Made by a program: the position numbers and the translations under genes | Shown: positions 45,347 through 57,126 of the stretch, piece after piece | Position numbering within the stretch: the stretch's first letter is position 1 | Layout: every line of letters begins with the position of its first letter | DNA from: Rhodeus uyekii | Lineage: Eukaryota > Chordata > Actinopteri > Cypriniformes > Acheilognathidae | NCBI GenBank assembly: GCA_037043235.1 | Contig: JAWRVZ010000074.1 | Coordinates: forward strand, 2,441,501-2,505,500 | Direction: 5' to 3' | Length of the DNA stretch: 64,000 bases | The notes under the pieces: model-generated | What the model was told of the DNA's origin: nothing | Database searches by the model: none | What the model saw: only the letters and a program-made list of their open reading frames with translations

Positions 45347-47636
45347 GGTTCTTCATGAAAACAGAAATGACAAGAAAAAAAACTTTATTTTGAGAAATAT
45401 TTTTACATTTTTCAATAAAAGGAATTGTGTAGAACAGTTGTTTGTTTGTTTTGTTTTTTAAAGGCATCTGGACCAGTGTCATATTGTGTTATTTAAAGGT
45501 TATTTAACATTAGAACTCATCAAATCTTGTAAGAACAGTTAAAAACATTGCAAACAAATGTAGATAACAAATCTGAAAAGCCCAAGTACAAGTGCAAATA
45601 TCTCTATGACCTACTGCAATGAGACATGAGGAAGCTTCAGATTGTGTTACAGGCAGTAAATATATTTTGACATGTCGCCCCAGAGAGTTGAGATACTAAC
45701 ACATTAACTCTTTATTCGGTGTCAAGGCCACAAGGATAAAGACCATTAAAAAGTCAGCTTGAGCTGGCCTCTGGATGCAATACTGATGCCTACCTCCCAT
45801 GCAGTCATCTGGTCAAAATAAAAACACACTGTTCTCACCCTGTCTATCCAAAACTTTAGAAGGCAAATACATCTGAAAGATATTTTTTGCATCTCAATAA
45901 ATGTTTACAGACAACTGATATATGTACCTACAAACTTCTTCAAAAACATAACATCTTCATATAGTATTTTTAGGTTGTTTGGCAGTATTCAACATATGAA
46001 TATAAATATGGGATAAATGTGTGAATATAAATGTGTGATGCAAACATTTCACAAATAATCTACTATGTAATATTTTTTGGCATACTGTATATGTGCAATA
46101 TCCCACAATTACTAAAGTCACATGCAATGCAATGCACTCATATTCACTATCACTAATCATTTGTAATTATATAAACCTTCAAGGTACATCTGTTTAATTT
46201 CAAAGACACAAATACAATTTAAAGACCTGAAAAATGCTGTATAGCTGTTTTCTACTAAGTTTATAATCTCTTAAAGCATATAGCTTTGTCAAATATCACC
46301 GGGCCTCCACATGAGCCTCCCTGATCATCACCTCCACTTCATTTCCCCATCAGGCAAACCTGCTGTCACTCACCCTCATCAGTTTCACCTTTTATATACA
46401 AGTTTCATGCACTCACGGTTGTTGTTTGTGTTCTAGGCTTTTACGTTGTCGGGTTAGGGTTAGGCTAAACAGCCTTGTGCATTTACTTTTGTTTGTTTGT
46501 AAATAAACCAATTTATGTTATAGCACCTTTTAAATTCATACTTGTCGCTTTTCTCCTCCTCGGCTAACAAGCTTAAAGTCTGTGAGTGTCAGGGGTGTTG
46601 TTTGCTTGTGTATTAAAAACAAATGAAGCCTTTTCTTTTCATACTGGTGCAGATGGTGACAATGTTATTTTTTTCATCCTGTTAACAATCACTAGTTAAT
46701 TAAAGAGAGTTCTCAACTGGTTTTGCTTCAAGATCCAGATTTTAAACTAGACATGAAGTTGCAAATAACCTATCACAAATTTAGGGTACATTGGGTACAA
46801 CAGAAATTGAATTTTCTGAAAATGTTTTCCTTTAAGCTATTAAAACATTTTTTTTAGCAGACAGCAAGTATCTCGAGTATCTCTGTATCATGATCAGCAC
46901 AAACAGTCCAGGAGTCTGCCACTGTTGTTTTGGCTGTCAAGTACTCACACATGCCTATAGACTGAATGTGTACATTTATGTGCACGACAATACATGGAAG
47001 CAGTTTATGTAATATTTTTAATGTTAACTGATCATGGTCAAATCATGGCTAGAAATGGCTACAAAACAGCACAGGCTTCAGATGACATCAGATGAAAAAG
47101 GATGACTTCCTTTCAGAACTCAGATTATGAACTCCCGACCTTGAGGAACTTAACTGTTCATTTTCATTTTCTTCACATTGTAGATAAAGTCACAGTTGAA
47201 ACTCATTACCTTATTTCCCTAAATTTCAAGTTTTGTTGTTCAGTAAATACCATAATACCCCCTGCTATAATAGAATATGTACCCCATGGTTGAAAAAAAG
47301 AAACAGGCTTTTATATGAGCTTTATATGAGCTGTACATCCAACACACTTTAGAATCACATCAGGGATCTCTTTTCAATAACTAACAGTGTTCAGCATCCA
47401 TTTGATGATGAACAGCCACGGTAGAACGGATCAAGTGGGTTCCCCCATATTGTCTATGTGTGGAGAGGGAGTGAACAAGCAACTTTAGTGGATATGGATG
47501 TTTTTGATAAATTGTTAATTATGCATAGTAGCCAAGGCAATTCATACCATGTAGTATTAGAATAGACCGTAATTATAAAATACTTAATGTAAATTATTTT
47601 TAATTTTCCACATTGTTTAGCGTAGTAGGTGACATA
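45347..47636. other. Unassigned AT-rich DNA; LTR-like patch at 46300-46620
   Basis: No gene. The patch near 46300-46620 has a TATA-like TTTTATATAC and an AATAAACC in LTR-like order, but no boundary is defined. Confidence 0.35.
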
Positions 47637-47805
47637 TACAGTGGGTACGGAAAGTATTCAGACCCCTTTAAAATGTTCACTCTTTGTGATATTGCAGCCA
47701 TTTGCTAAAATCATTTAAGTTCATTTGTTTTCCAAAGAAAAACACAAAATTGTTGACATTTTTGCAGATTTATTAAAAAAGAAAAACTGAAATATTACAT
47801 GGTCA
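47637..47805 (+). repeat. Tc1-like element terminal fragment
   Basis: TACAGTGGGTACGGAAAG, then ATTCAGACCCC and ATATTGCAGCCATTTGCT, is the well-known 5' inverted-terminal region of a common fish Tc1-like family, as I recall it. An internal piece is missing and the element stops at about 47805. Confidence 0.85.
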
Positions 47806-48250
47806 GAGGCTTAGGGCTGGTGATAGTGGGTATGAGAAACCAAGAAGGAGAAGATGGAGATAGAAGCCATGGTGGAGATGGGAGAAGTGGCCAGGTGGTG
47901 TTGACCGAGTGGGCATCCAGGATGGTGGTCCATGGCAGATTCAATGGAGGGAGAAGCCATGATGGTGACTTGGTTGTCGACATCCAGGGGACGGCCAACA
48001 GAGCTGAAGTTGATGGAATTGGACCCCTAACACAGAATGCCGAAGGAGTGAATGGACGCCAATGACCTGGGTGACCGCGACAGAGCTGTAGCGATGACCC
48101 TTCAAGATGGAAGTGGAGATCCTGAGGGCTGAGGATGATCTGGTGTGACTAAGCGCTTGCAGAGAGCTTGCAGGATTGATTACACAGTGATGATGCCCAA
48201 ATGAGTGGAGGGAATATTAGGACAAAGGAAACATTTGACTGAAAATAAAC
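47806..48250 (+). other. Unrecognised open stretch
   Basis: An 88-codon plus-strand frame (47799-48065) rich in G, D and R, with no recognisable domain. The sequence is purine-rich and repetitive in feel (GGTGGAGATGG-like motifs), so I do not call a gene. Confidence 0.2.
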
Positions 48251-50430
48251 AAACTTAAAGCACATTTGAAATTAATTTAAAATTTATAAAAAATTCATTT
48301 AAAAGCACATTTGACAACAATAAGCTTCAATGAAGCAACTCAGCATTCCTTTACTTCAAAAGTGACGTTTAATAATTCGTAGCGGAATCTTGGGGTCAAC
48401 TGTTAACCTGTCAATTTGAGATTAGAATCTGTGGCAGAAATAGTTCTGCCCAAAAGAGTGTTTTTAAAGGGTTATTCACTTGTGCCATCAAACTGTTGTA
48501 TAAAAGCAATATCACACTCACAGCCATGCGATATGGCTCTACATCAGCACGGATGTGATTGCCCACGGCTGAATCACAACCATGCTGATACAGAACGATG
48601 TCGCACAGCTCCTCGGCTGATGGTGCTTGTATAGCAAGTTAATAGCATCATGTGGTGCCATCTCAAAGAGGCAAAAAATCTCTTTCACAGACCTTTACCA
48701 TGACTGTTTCAAGCTGGTGGAATGGCTTGTGAAACTCAACCTGAGCTGCAGAGTCGTTTTCGAGAAACAGCTGATGACGCATCTTTTTCATCAACATTTG
48801 ACCATTAATACTAACACTTACTATCCTGTCTATCGATTAAAACTTGTACTGTGCAAGAAAAACTTTGACTAGTCACAGCCCTTGCATATTTCTGCCATAT
48901 AGTTGGCTTGATTGCTTCTAATGCTCTCCTCATTTGTGAGTTTCTGTGAATAAAAGTATCTGCTAAATGATTAAATATAAATTTAAAGTGTGTGTGTATA
49001 TCAGAGAACAGTCTACTCTCCAGTTTGCCTGTTCTTTGAGCATTACCTTTGCTGACAGTAGATGTAGGCACTTGGCCTTCATGGTAAGTAGCGCAATAAT
49101 GCTAACTAGGTGAAGAACTAGTAGGCACACACGAGAGAAGCATAAAAATAGTTCTTTATTCCTGAGCCATAACCACAATAGACATGAACCCCTAAAGCAT
49201 GATCCTGAGATCCTGACCCATGTGTTAATGTACTAAAAAAACAGTGACTACTTTTATGATGACCATGTTTAATTTCTAGACTAACAATGATTTTATTTTA
49301 TTTTTTTGGATACATAAAGTCAGAAGTGAATGACCTGTCCTTATATCATAATGAAACAAAATTTTCATTATTTTAAACATTAAGTAGTTTTCTTACAAAA
49401 CAGCTTGACTGATTAATATAGAAAATATGTTTTTGCACAGTCAATTTAATGCAGTGTAGCCAAAAAAATCCAAAAGTCCAAACAATAAAACAATATAGAA
49501 ACATAAGAAAACAAAATATAAAAGTGATATAATAGACCCCTGCAGACCCTCGTGACTGTGTGTCAAGATCAGTACATCTCTTAAAATGTCAAACATTCTG
49601 GTCTTTTTAGGACAGGGCATTATTGGTTCGGTATAACAATGTTGACATGGAGCAAATAAAGATGTTAATCTAACAAATCCAAATGCAGCTTATTTACAGT
49701 AAACCAAAATCCAAAATGTGAAACATAAACCATGAAATAAATCTAAAGCATGAAACAAAACAAATCATGACCTGAAACATGGAGACCTGGAACAGCATAA
49801 CATCCTTAAATACATGATTCGGGGGAACACATGTCTCACATGTCTGTCTTGTCTTTGTTTTCATTCGGGTTCCCTGTGTGATCTCCCAGTGTCATTCTAT
49901 TTACTTCTCTAATCGATCACGTAGTTAGTTCTGTCAGCTGTGTCTTGTTCCCTCTGATTACCCTGTGTATATCTACCCTGTGTTCCCTCCAATCTGTCAG
50001 TTCTTGTTAATGATTGTTGCATGTATGCCTCTCGAGTTTTATATATTTATATATTTAATATATACATATTTTTCCAGTGTTCTCCTGTGTCTCCGCACCC
50101 TTCTTTGTCCTAATCACTACAGCAACCATGACAACATGACAATGACAATCTATTAAAAAACAGAACTCATGGCCAAGTGACAACCAACAGTATAACACCA
50201 AGTCAATTAAACTTTAGGGATTTCCATCAGTTCAATTAGGAAACATAAGTGGTTGTGAATAAATTTCACCTGCTTTAACTCAAATGAAAGTGACAGCAGG
50301 TACACTAGAGAGGCAACAGCAAGACAACCCCCAAAAAGAGAATGATTTTGCAGATGGTGGCCACAGACAATTATTCTCTACTTATTCTTCCTGACTGATA
50401 CATTTAGTGTGTCTACCAGTACAGTTTGAA
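48251..50430. other. Unassigned AT-rich DNA with repeat scraps
   Basis: A short piece at about 48930-48975 (AATAAAAGTATCTGCTAAATG) is the 3' tail of a fish tRNA-SINE/LINE. 49830-50110 resembles a worn LTR (pyrimidine-rich, TCTCCTGTGTCTCC). No gene seen. Confidence 0.4.
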
Positions 50431-50439
50431 GACCATAAA

Positions 50440-50680
50440 GGAGATACGGGGAGATAGGAGAGATAAATTTTCCAGACCTGAATCCAAATGAGAATATGTG
50501 GGAGATTATGTATCAGAGCATCCAAAGCCGCCAAATAGCACCACAGAGTGTCCAGAGCTCAATGATTCCCTGATCCAGGTCTTGGGAGAGAAACCCCAAT
50601 AACACAATCTGCCGTCTCATCAGGAGCATGTCCAGGCGTCATCGTGTGTATTTCCACTGACTGTTGTTCCATAATTTGGT
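50440..50680 (+). pseudogene. Tc1-like transposase C-terminal relic
   Basis: A plus-strand frame reads FPDLNPNENMWEIMYQSIQS, the D-x-N-P-x-E-x-x-W motif with the last catalytic residues of Tc1/mariner transposases (the E position kept, the D kept). Then, shifted, LPSHQEHVQ/RRLIRSM-like remains. It is a different Tc1 family from the relics at 31.9-35.1 and 60.8 kb, judged by the flanking residues. Confidence 0.7.
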
Positions 50681-51336
50681 TCTTATCAAATTATAGAATT
50701 TATATAAATAAAGATTTTCAAATAGAATATTTCATTCCTTGTGTATTTTAATATAGGCCTTTATTCATAGTATACATGGGTCTGTCTGTATTAAGCAGTA
50801 GATCAAGCATTGAATAAAAAGTATTGCTACTGTTGCTACTTGAAAACATCTGAAACCTTTAAGCATTTGATAAATATTGCATCTTATCCACTTAATTTAT
50901 GATAAAGTATACAAAGACCTTGTGAGTGTTACTACAGAGTACAGAAAGTGTCCGACTTCATATCTCGATGTTTAACTACTCCCTGACTGCAACTGGCAAA
51001 TCTTGCCTGATGGTGGAAGTCTTTAGTTCAACTCAAACACACCTTATGACACATAAACAAGTGGAGAACAGAAATCACATAACTGGATTACGTTAGGGAA
51101 TGTGTCACATGACACTAGAAAGGAACCATGAATACTAAAATAAAAACTTAAAACTGAAATGTGACATTCTGGATGTGAAACCTCAATAACATTAATTAAT
51201 TCATCATTCATGATATTGTTAAAAAAATGCTTTTTACCATACATTTTTTCATGTGCACTGACATGAATTACTGACATGAAGTACACATATTTGAGTCTGC
51301 AGCAGAAGAGTAAGCTTTGTTACAGATGATTTGTTA
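50681..51336. other. Unassigned AT-rich DNA
   Basis: Nothing recognised. Confidence 0.5.
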
Positions 51337-51341
51337 CATTG

Positions 51342-51839
51342 TGTAACAAAGGGAGACTCATAGGCAGGGATTCAATTGCTTGTCTTTAATAGGAATGGTC
51401 GTACAGGCAGAAGGTCAGGTCAAACAGAGAGCATTCGTGACCGGTAATCCAGACAAGAGTCAGAAAGGCAGGCAGACAGAATCAGGTACGTAAATCCAGG
51501 CGGGGAAGTCAAGACAAGCAGATATCAATCACAAGCGTTAATCCAGGCACAGGTCGTGGCAGGCGGAACAGAATCAATAACGGGTACATGGGCAGAAGCC
51601 GTAACAAGGAAACAGACAGCGATATAAACACTCAGAATGATAACCTGGGCTAATCAAGACTTTGTGGTGTGTGCACGGATGAGGGAGTCTTTTATAGTTC
51701 AAATAATGGTGTCCAGCTGGTGTGACAATCAGTCCAATGTACTGCATGATGGGAAATGTAGTGTGCAGTGAAGTGTCAGTATATATGTGAGCTCCCTCTG
51801 GTGGCCAGACAAGGGAGCACAGAGCTCATATTCATAACA
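51342..51839 (-). mobile_element. Solo LTR with CATTG target duplication
   Basis: A 498-bp unit flanked by CATTG at 51337-51341 and 51840-51844. On the minus strand it starts TGTTATGAATATG and ends TTTGTTACA, with a TATAAAAG box (about 51690) and an ATTAAAGAC polyadenylation-like signal (about 51385). No internal region. Confidence 0.92.
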
Positions 51840-52113
51840 CATTGTTATGTGCATCCTGTCACTGTTTAAACTGGTCAATCATTTTGTCACAGCATCCTCC
51901 ACATTTAATTTAACTTAACGTCCTACCAAACTGTACAGAAAAGATGTAGCATGCTGATCTACCCATCGTGGATCCTTCATATAGAGAACTTTCCTCATAT
52001 ATTTCCCCATTATATTTTCGTCAATGATTGATATAAGTTAGTTGCCAAACAGATCTTTAAACAAGTTCACATTGTTTTTGCAGGTGAAATACCCGCCACA
52101 GGTGTCCGATAAG

Positions 52114-55100
52114 TCAAGTCAAAGTCAAAGTCAGCTTTATTGTCAATTCTGCAATATATACAGTGCATACATATAGAGAATTGAAATTCCGTTACTCTCA
52201 GACCCAAGGCGAATACAGTTAACAACAACAATAATTTAACAGTAACAACAACAACAACAACAGAAGATGAAGATAAAATACAATAAAATTAAACTAGATG
52301 GATAAAGTGAGTTATGGAGGTAAAGTGGCGATGGCAAATAGTGCAAACAATAGTAAATAGTAATAGTGCAAATTACAAATTAAGGCAGTGCAAATGTAAT
52401 AGGAGAGAAATGCAAGGACAACATAATGAGGTGGATGAATAAGAGAATAGCTGATGGTGGGTAGGGGGTGGGTTGGGGATTCAGAGATCAGGTCCTTGGT
52501 GCAGAAGAGGGGAGAGGTGGCAGAGTCGGGAGAGAGTTCAATGCCCTGACAGCTTGGGGTATGAAGCTGTCCTTCAGTCTGTTGGTCCGTGCCTGGAGAC
52601 TGCGTAGTCTCCTCCCTGATGGCAGCAGACTGAAGAGGCTGTGGGATGGGTGGGTGGGGTCCCTAGCAATAGCAAGGGCTTTTCGGGAGAGGCGGGTGTT
52701 ATAGATGTCCTGGAGGGGTGGGAGAGAGACACCAACGATCTTCTCAGCTGCTCTCACTATGCGCTGCAGTGCCTTGCGGCAGGATGCGTTGCAGGCGCCG
52801 TACCACACAGTGATGCAGCTGGTCAGAATGCTCTCGATGGTGCCTCTGTAGAAGGTGCGCATGATGGGGGCTGAGGCTCCGGCTCTTCTCAGCTTACGGA
52901 GGAAGTATAGTCGCTGCTGCGATTTCTTAATCAGTGCTGTGGTGTTGGTGGTCCAGGAGAGGTCTTCCGTGATATGAACACCCAGAAATTTGGTACTCCT
53001 CACCCTTTCCACGGTCGCACCGTTGATAGTCAGAGGAGCATGCTGGGTGTGCATTCTTCTGAAGTCAACAACAATCTCCTTCGTCTTCTTCACGTTCAGA
53101 GAGAGATTGTTGTCGCCGCACCACCTGGCCAGGCGGCTCACCTCACTCCTGAAGTTTGTCTCATCGCCGTTGCTAATGAGACCAACTACAGTCGTGTCGT
53201 CCGCAAATTTGATTATTAAATTGCTGTTGTGTGTGGGTGTGCAGTCGTGTGTAAGCAGAGTGAAGAGGAGTGGGCTCAACACACAACCCTGAGGGGTTCC
53301 AGTGTTCATGATGATGGTGCTGGAAGTGTTGCTGCCGACCCGTACTGCCTGAGGTCTTCCTGTCAGGAAGTCCAGCAACCAGTTGCACAGTGAAGTGCTG
53401 AGTCCCAGCTGAGACAGTTTGTGAGTGAGCTGTTGGGGGATGATTGTATTGAATGCTGAACTAAAGTCTATGAACAGCATTCTGACATAAGTGTCTTTAT
53501 TGTCCAGGTGCGTGAGTGCTGAGTGGATGGCAGTGGTGATGGCATCATCGGTCGAGCGTTTTGACCGGTATGCAAATTGGTAGGGGTCCAGGGAGGGGGG
53601 GAGGACAGATTTAATGTGGTGCATGACTAGCCGCTCAAAGCACTTCATAAGGATGGGGGTAAGTGCGACTGGGCGGTAGTCATTGAAGCCGGATGGAGAT
53701 GAATTCTTTGGGACTGGAATGATGGTGGTCGCTTTGAAGCAGGTGGGGACAACAGCTTGACTCAGTGAGATGTTGAAGATGTCTGTGAAGACATCGGTGA
53801 GTTCCTCTGCACAGTCCCTCAATACACGTCCAGGAATGTTGTCAGGACCTGGAGCTTTGCGTGCGTTGACCCTGCTGAGGGATCTTCTCACGCTGTCCCT
53901 GGGCAGTGACAACATCTGGTCATCGGGAGGAGGTGGTGACTTCTGTGCAGTGGTGCTGTTGTGTGCTTCAAAGCGAGCGAAGAAAGTGTTCAGCTCATTT
54001 AGAAGGGGTGTGGAGCTGTCACACGTCCGTGCAGGGGGTTTGTAGTCCGTGAGGGTCTGAATCCCCTGCCACAGGCTCCTTGTGTCTCTGCTGTCGCTGA
54101 AACGATGGGCTATCCTCCTGGAGTACTGTCTCTTAGCCTTCCTGATGCCATGTGACAGGTTGGCCCTTGCTGTCCTCAGGCCCACCTCATCTCCAGCTCT
54201 GAAGGCAGCGTTACGCGTCTTCAGAAGTCTGTAGACATTCCCTGTCAGCCATGGTTTTTGGTTGGGCCAGATGGTGATGGACTTAGTGACTGTTACATCC
54301 TCAATGCACTTGGTGATGTAAGAAGTAACAGTCTCTGAGTACTCCTGGAGGTCTGTGATGTTATTGTAAGTTGCAGCTTGTTTGAACATGTCCCAGTCAG
54401 TGGTGTCAAAGCAGTCTTGAAGAGCCTCTGATGACCCATCAGGCCAGACTTGAATCTGCTTCAGGACTGGTTTGGTGACTTTCACAAGTGGTCTGTACAT
54501 AACAGTGATGTGATCTGAAGCACCAATGTGGGGGAGGGGGAGGGCTTTGTAAGCACCTCTCTGTGTGGTATATACAAAGTCCAGAGTATTATTTCCACGT
54601 GTAGGAAAGTCAATGTGCTGATGAACTTTTGGAAACACACTCTTTAAGTCCGCATGATTGAAATCCCCAGCCAAGATGAGAAAAGCATCCGGGTGGGCTG
54701 TCTGCTGATCACTGATGTGTTTATACAGATCATTAAGTGCCTCACTCCTTTTGTTGTTGTTGGAGCTGGGGGGGATGTATACAGCAACAAGTATAATAGC
54801 TGTATATTCCCGCGGCAGATAAAACGGCCGACACTTAATAATCATAAACTCCACCAGGGGTGAGCAGTGTTTGCAGACCACAACAGCATCGCGGCACCAC
54901 GCATCATTGGTGTAAACACAGAGTCCGCCGCCGCGGGTCTTACCTCCCTCGACGAGCACTCTGTCCGCGCGATGGCATGTAAGCCGATCGAGCTGAATGG
55001 CGCTGTCCGGAACGCTGTTGTTGAGCCATGTTTCCGTGAATACAAAAACACAACAGTCTCTAACAGTCTTCTGAGTGGAGCAAAGAAGACGAAGATCATC

Positions 55101-55526
55101 CAGTTTATTGTCCAACGAGCGAACGTTGGCCAAAATGATGGTGGGAATAGCAGGCTTGTGTGGGTTAGCCGCTAGTCTGACACGAATACCTCCGCGCTTC
55201 CCCCTTTTCTGTCTCCTCTCACCCCGTTTGTGGCGCTTCCACTGCGGGAGAGGTGCAGTAGTAAGGGACGGCAGTGTAGTAGTCCTCCGGAGAAGACCAT
55301 GGTCCCGCAGCTCTTGTTCGAGCGTCGAGTCTGGGTTGGAAACTGTAGTTTTTCCAACCTCAAGCAGAAACTCACGTGTGTATCTGTGTTTGCAAACGAA
55401 CGGACGCGACAAGGACGTACAAAAACACCGTGATTTACACGAAAAACACAAAAACGCCGATCCGTCGGGAGAGAGAGAAGCCGCTGCGTGTGCACGCGCC
55501 GCCATCTTGAAAGAAGATCAGAGACT
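52114..55526 (-). mobile_element. Full-length Rex1/Babar-clade LINE
   Basis: It has a 5' UTR of about 20 bp, one ORF (55505-52488), and a 374-bp 3' UTR ending AATAAAGC followed by TGACTT repeats. GATAAG occurs on both sides (52108-52113 and 55527-55532) and is a likely target duplication, although its 3' boundary is blurred by the tail repeats. Clade assignment is by recalled similarity of the RT (FADDTTVVGLI, HNSNLIIKF, WYGACNASCRKALQRIVR). It is the source-like relative of the truncated copy at 35696-36113. Confidence 0.88.
52488..55505 (-). CDS. Endonuclease-reverse transcriptase of Rex1-type LINE
   Basis: One uninterrupted 1005-codon ORF. The start is the ATG in AAGATGGCGGCG, at the very 5' end of the element. 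Residues ~1-120 are basic and proline-poor with no named domain. The apurinic-like endonuclease spans ~120-340 (LANVRSLDNKLDDL, FTETWLNN, LILAGDFNHADL near residue 277, GASDHITVMY near 325). The RT spans ~530-800: ARKAPGPDNIPGRVL, LFIDFSSAFNTIIP, GTPQGCVLSPLLF and FADDTTVVG at about residue 766 (53196-53213). The C-terminus ends in the conserved RKALQRIVRAAEKI and PSGRRLRSL region. All motifs expected for activity are present and no stop or shift is seen. The protein would nick DNA and prime cDNA synthesis at the target. Confidence 0.92.
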   Translation of the reverse strand: MAARAHAAASLSPDGSAFLCFSCKSRCFCTSLSRPFVCKHRYTREFLLEVGKTTVSNPDSTLEQELRDHGLLRRTTTLPSLTTAPLPQWKRHKRGERRQKRGKRGGIRVRLAANPHKPAIPTIILANVRSLDNKLDDLRLLCSTQKTVRDCCVFVFTETWLNNSVPDSAIQLDRLTCHRADRVLVEGGKTRGGGLCVYTNDAWCRDAVVVCKHCSPLVEFMIIKCRPFYLPREYTAIILVAVYIPPSSNNNKRSEALNDLYKHISDQQTAHPDAFLILAGDFNHADLKSVFPKVHQHIDFPTRGNNTLDFVYTTQRGAYKALPLPHIGASDHITVMYRPLVKVTKPVLKQIQVWPDGSSEALQDCFDTTDWDMFKQAATYNNITDLQEYSETVTSYITKCIEDVTVTKSITIWPNQKPWLTGNVYRLLKTRNAAFRAGDEVGLRTARANLSHGIRKAKRQYSRRIAHRFSDSRDTRSLWQGIQTLTDYKPPARTCDSSTPLLNELNTFFARFEAHNSTTAQKSPPPPDDQMLSLPRDSVRRSLSRVNARKAPGPDNIPGRVLRDCAEELTDVFTDIFNISLSQAVVPTCFKATTIIPVPKNSSPSGFNDYRPVALTPILMKCFERLVMHHIKSVLPPSLDPYQFAYRSKRSTDDAITTAIHSALTHLDNKDTYVRMLFIDFSSAFNTIIPQQLTHKLSQLGLSTSLCNWLLDFLTGRPQAVRVGSNTSSTIIMNTGTPQGCVLSPLLFTLLTHDCTPTHNSNLIIKFADDTTVVGLISNGDETNFRSEVSRLARWCGDNNLSLNVKKTKEIVVDFRRMHTQHAPLTINGATVERVRSTKFLGVHITEDLSWTTNTTALIKKSQQRLYFLRKLRRAGASAPIMRTFYRGTIESILTSCITVWYGACNASCRKALQRIVRAAEKIVGVSLPPLQDIYNTRLSRKALAIARDPTHPSHSLFSLLPSGRRLRSLQARTNRLKDSFIPQAVRALNSLPTLPPLPSSAPRT

Positions 55527-55532
55527 GATAAG

Positions 55533-55918
55533 AGACTGGTCAGTAGACAGTAGATGTCAGGGAGTTTACAAACCATTTAATTTTCACCACATCAACTCAG
55601 CTAAGGCAGTTGTTTAAAATGTTTGTAATTTTGCAGGTTTGCAGGTGTGTATAAATTTGTGATTTATCTATGAAAATAGAAAACGTAAACAATAATAAAC
55701 ATACTCGATATTCAGATGACAGATAGAACCACTTAGATTAGAACACAGTTTGAGGGTCAAAACACAGGACCCTTAGAGCAGGCTAGTGTCTGGGGGTCAG
55801 AGCAAAGGACCATCAGAACCAACTAGAACAGCCTGGGACTCCCTCTCTTAAACCCACCTGAATTAGAATGTCAGCCTACTGTCATTCTCTGAGTCTACAA
55901 CTTGGCCTACACTACATT
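55533..55918. other. Unassigned DNA
   Basis: Nothing recognised. Confidence 0.4.
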
Positions 55919-56940
55919 CTAGCCCTGAAGGTTACAGGGAAAGATGAGGAATTGATCTCTCCGTGTGCTTCCTGCAGGCCTTTTAGATTGAGGAAGCTTC
56001 TTCACCACATCACATGTGCCACATAATTTTCCTTTATAGCAAATGTGGGTCTCTCCCACTCTTTTGTGTTTCCCTGGACTCTTCAAGGGAAATTGCGCAA
56101 GTATATGCGCCAATGTCACAGACACTCCTGTGTTTGGTTGCAAAGTTAACTATGACAACGTCACCCACGGACAGATCTGAGTTTCCTTGATCACTTCTCT
56201 CATCCTCAGAGCTCTCTTCATCAGACACATTATCAATTGAGGGTCATCACTCTCCTCTGAGCTGCTAACTATAATATTATTTTTGGTTGCTTTCTTTTTC
56301 GGTTTTCCCTTTTCTTTGCATTTTTTTTTCCTGCCAGTTTCTTTTGTCTCTCTTTATTAGTCTTTTCAATTGCCTGCTTCTCAGGAGTATCAGTTAGGAT
56401 GGCTGTCTTCACACGCTTTCATTTGGTTTGGGTTCTAGGGGAACATTTGGGAAGTGGTAGGATTTCACGAGGAGACACATATCCAGGTCGGCTGGGAACA
56501 CGTGGCACATCTGAGTCAGCTGGCGAGGCACATCAATGTGGACCATGCGCAGTGGATGGATTAGCATCAGCGAGTGCATTATCTGCTGCGGGTGGTTCAT
56601 TTGCAGGTGAATCATCTGCAGTGGCAGGCTGCAGCTCAGGGTTTGGCTGGTCTGACACCATGGATGATGCAAACGCTTCATCAGGGAAAATTTCTCGGTT
56701 ATAAGGGGAAAATCCCAGACGACCTAAATCCAGAAGTGATGTTGTGTGGTGTCACTGCTGATATGAAGGCCTCATTCACAAGTCCTGCATTCTGGTAGAT
56801 TGAGACTGTTTTGCCAGGGTTGGATCTCATCCACCCATCAAAAGGCCTTAGGTCTTCAACGGGCCGAGAGGCTGCATGTGATGGGATGTGTGGGGTGGGA
56901 GAGTGAGCAAAACAATGCCGTTGCTCTTTGCTCATTTTTC
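55919..56940 (-). pseudogene. pogo-type DDE transposase C-terminal relic
   Basis: A minus-strand frame from 56935 reads RPFDGWMRSNPGKTVSIYQN, AGLVNEAFISAVTPHNITSG and FRSSGIFPL, the C-terminal end of the DDE domain of pogo/Jerky-type transposases, followed by shifted serine/aspartate-rich pieces. Further on, SDEESSEDERSDQGNSDLSVGD with VVIVNFATKHRS matches the acidic tail with a VGDxVxVxF segment often seen after it. The DDE triad lies upstream of the retained part and is missing. Several frameshifts. Confidence 0.7.
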
Positions 56941-57126
56941 TGTCACTGCCTGTAGTAGTCCAGTGTCATGGCTACGTATCATGTTGTAAAAAAAAACATC
57001 TGTATTGCAAAAAAAGTGTGTGTGTGCATTCGTGTGTGTGCGCGCGCACGTGTGTGTATGTAGTGATGCAGCTATCTTTGCGAGAACCTTTTTAAGTTGA
57101 GTTTAAGTTGAGTTGAAGTTTAAGTT
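56941..57126. other. Short-repeat DNA
   Basis: Contains a GT/GC dinucleotide run at about 57018-57055 and AGTTGAGTTTA-type repeats at 57095-57126. Confidence 0.6.

Noticed and set aside
46450..46470. Telomere-like GGTTAGGGTTAGG
   Set aside because: Only about two units, as is the one at 45235-45250; chance or MITE sequence.
47799..48065. 88-codon plus-strand frame next to a Tc1 terminus
   Set aside because: Purine-rich, repetitive composition and no recognisable domain; not enough to call a gene.
52641..55617. Plus-strand frames up to 180 codons
   Set aside because: Antisense shadows of the Rex1 ORF and its 5' end.
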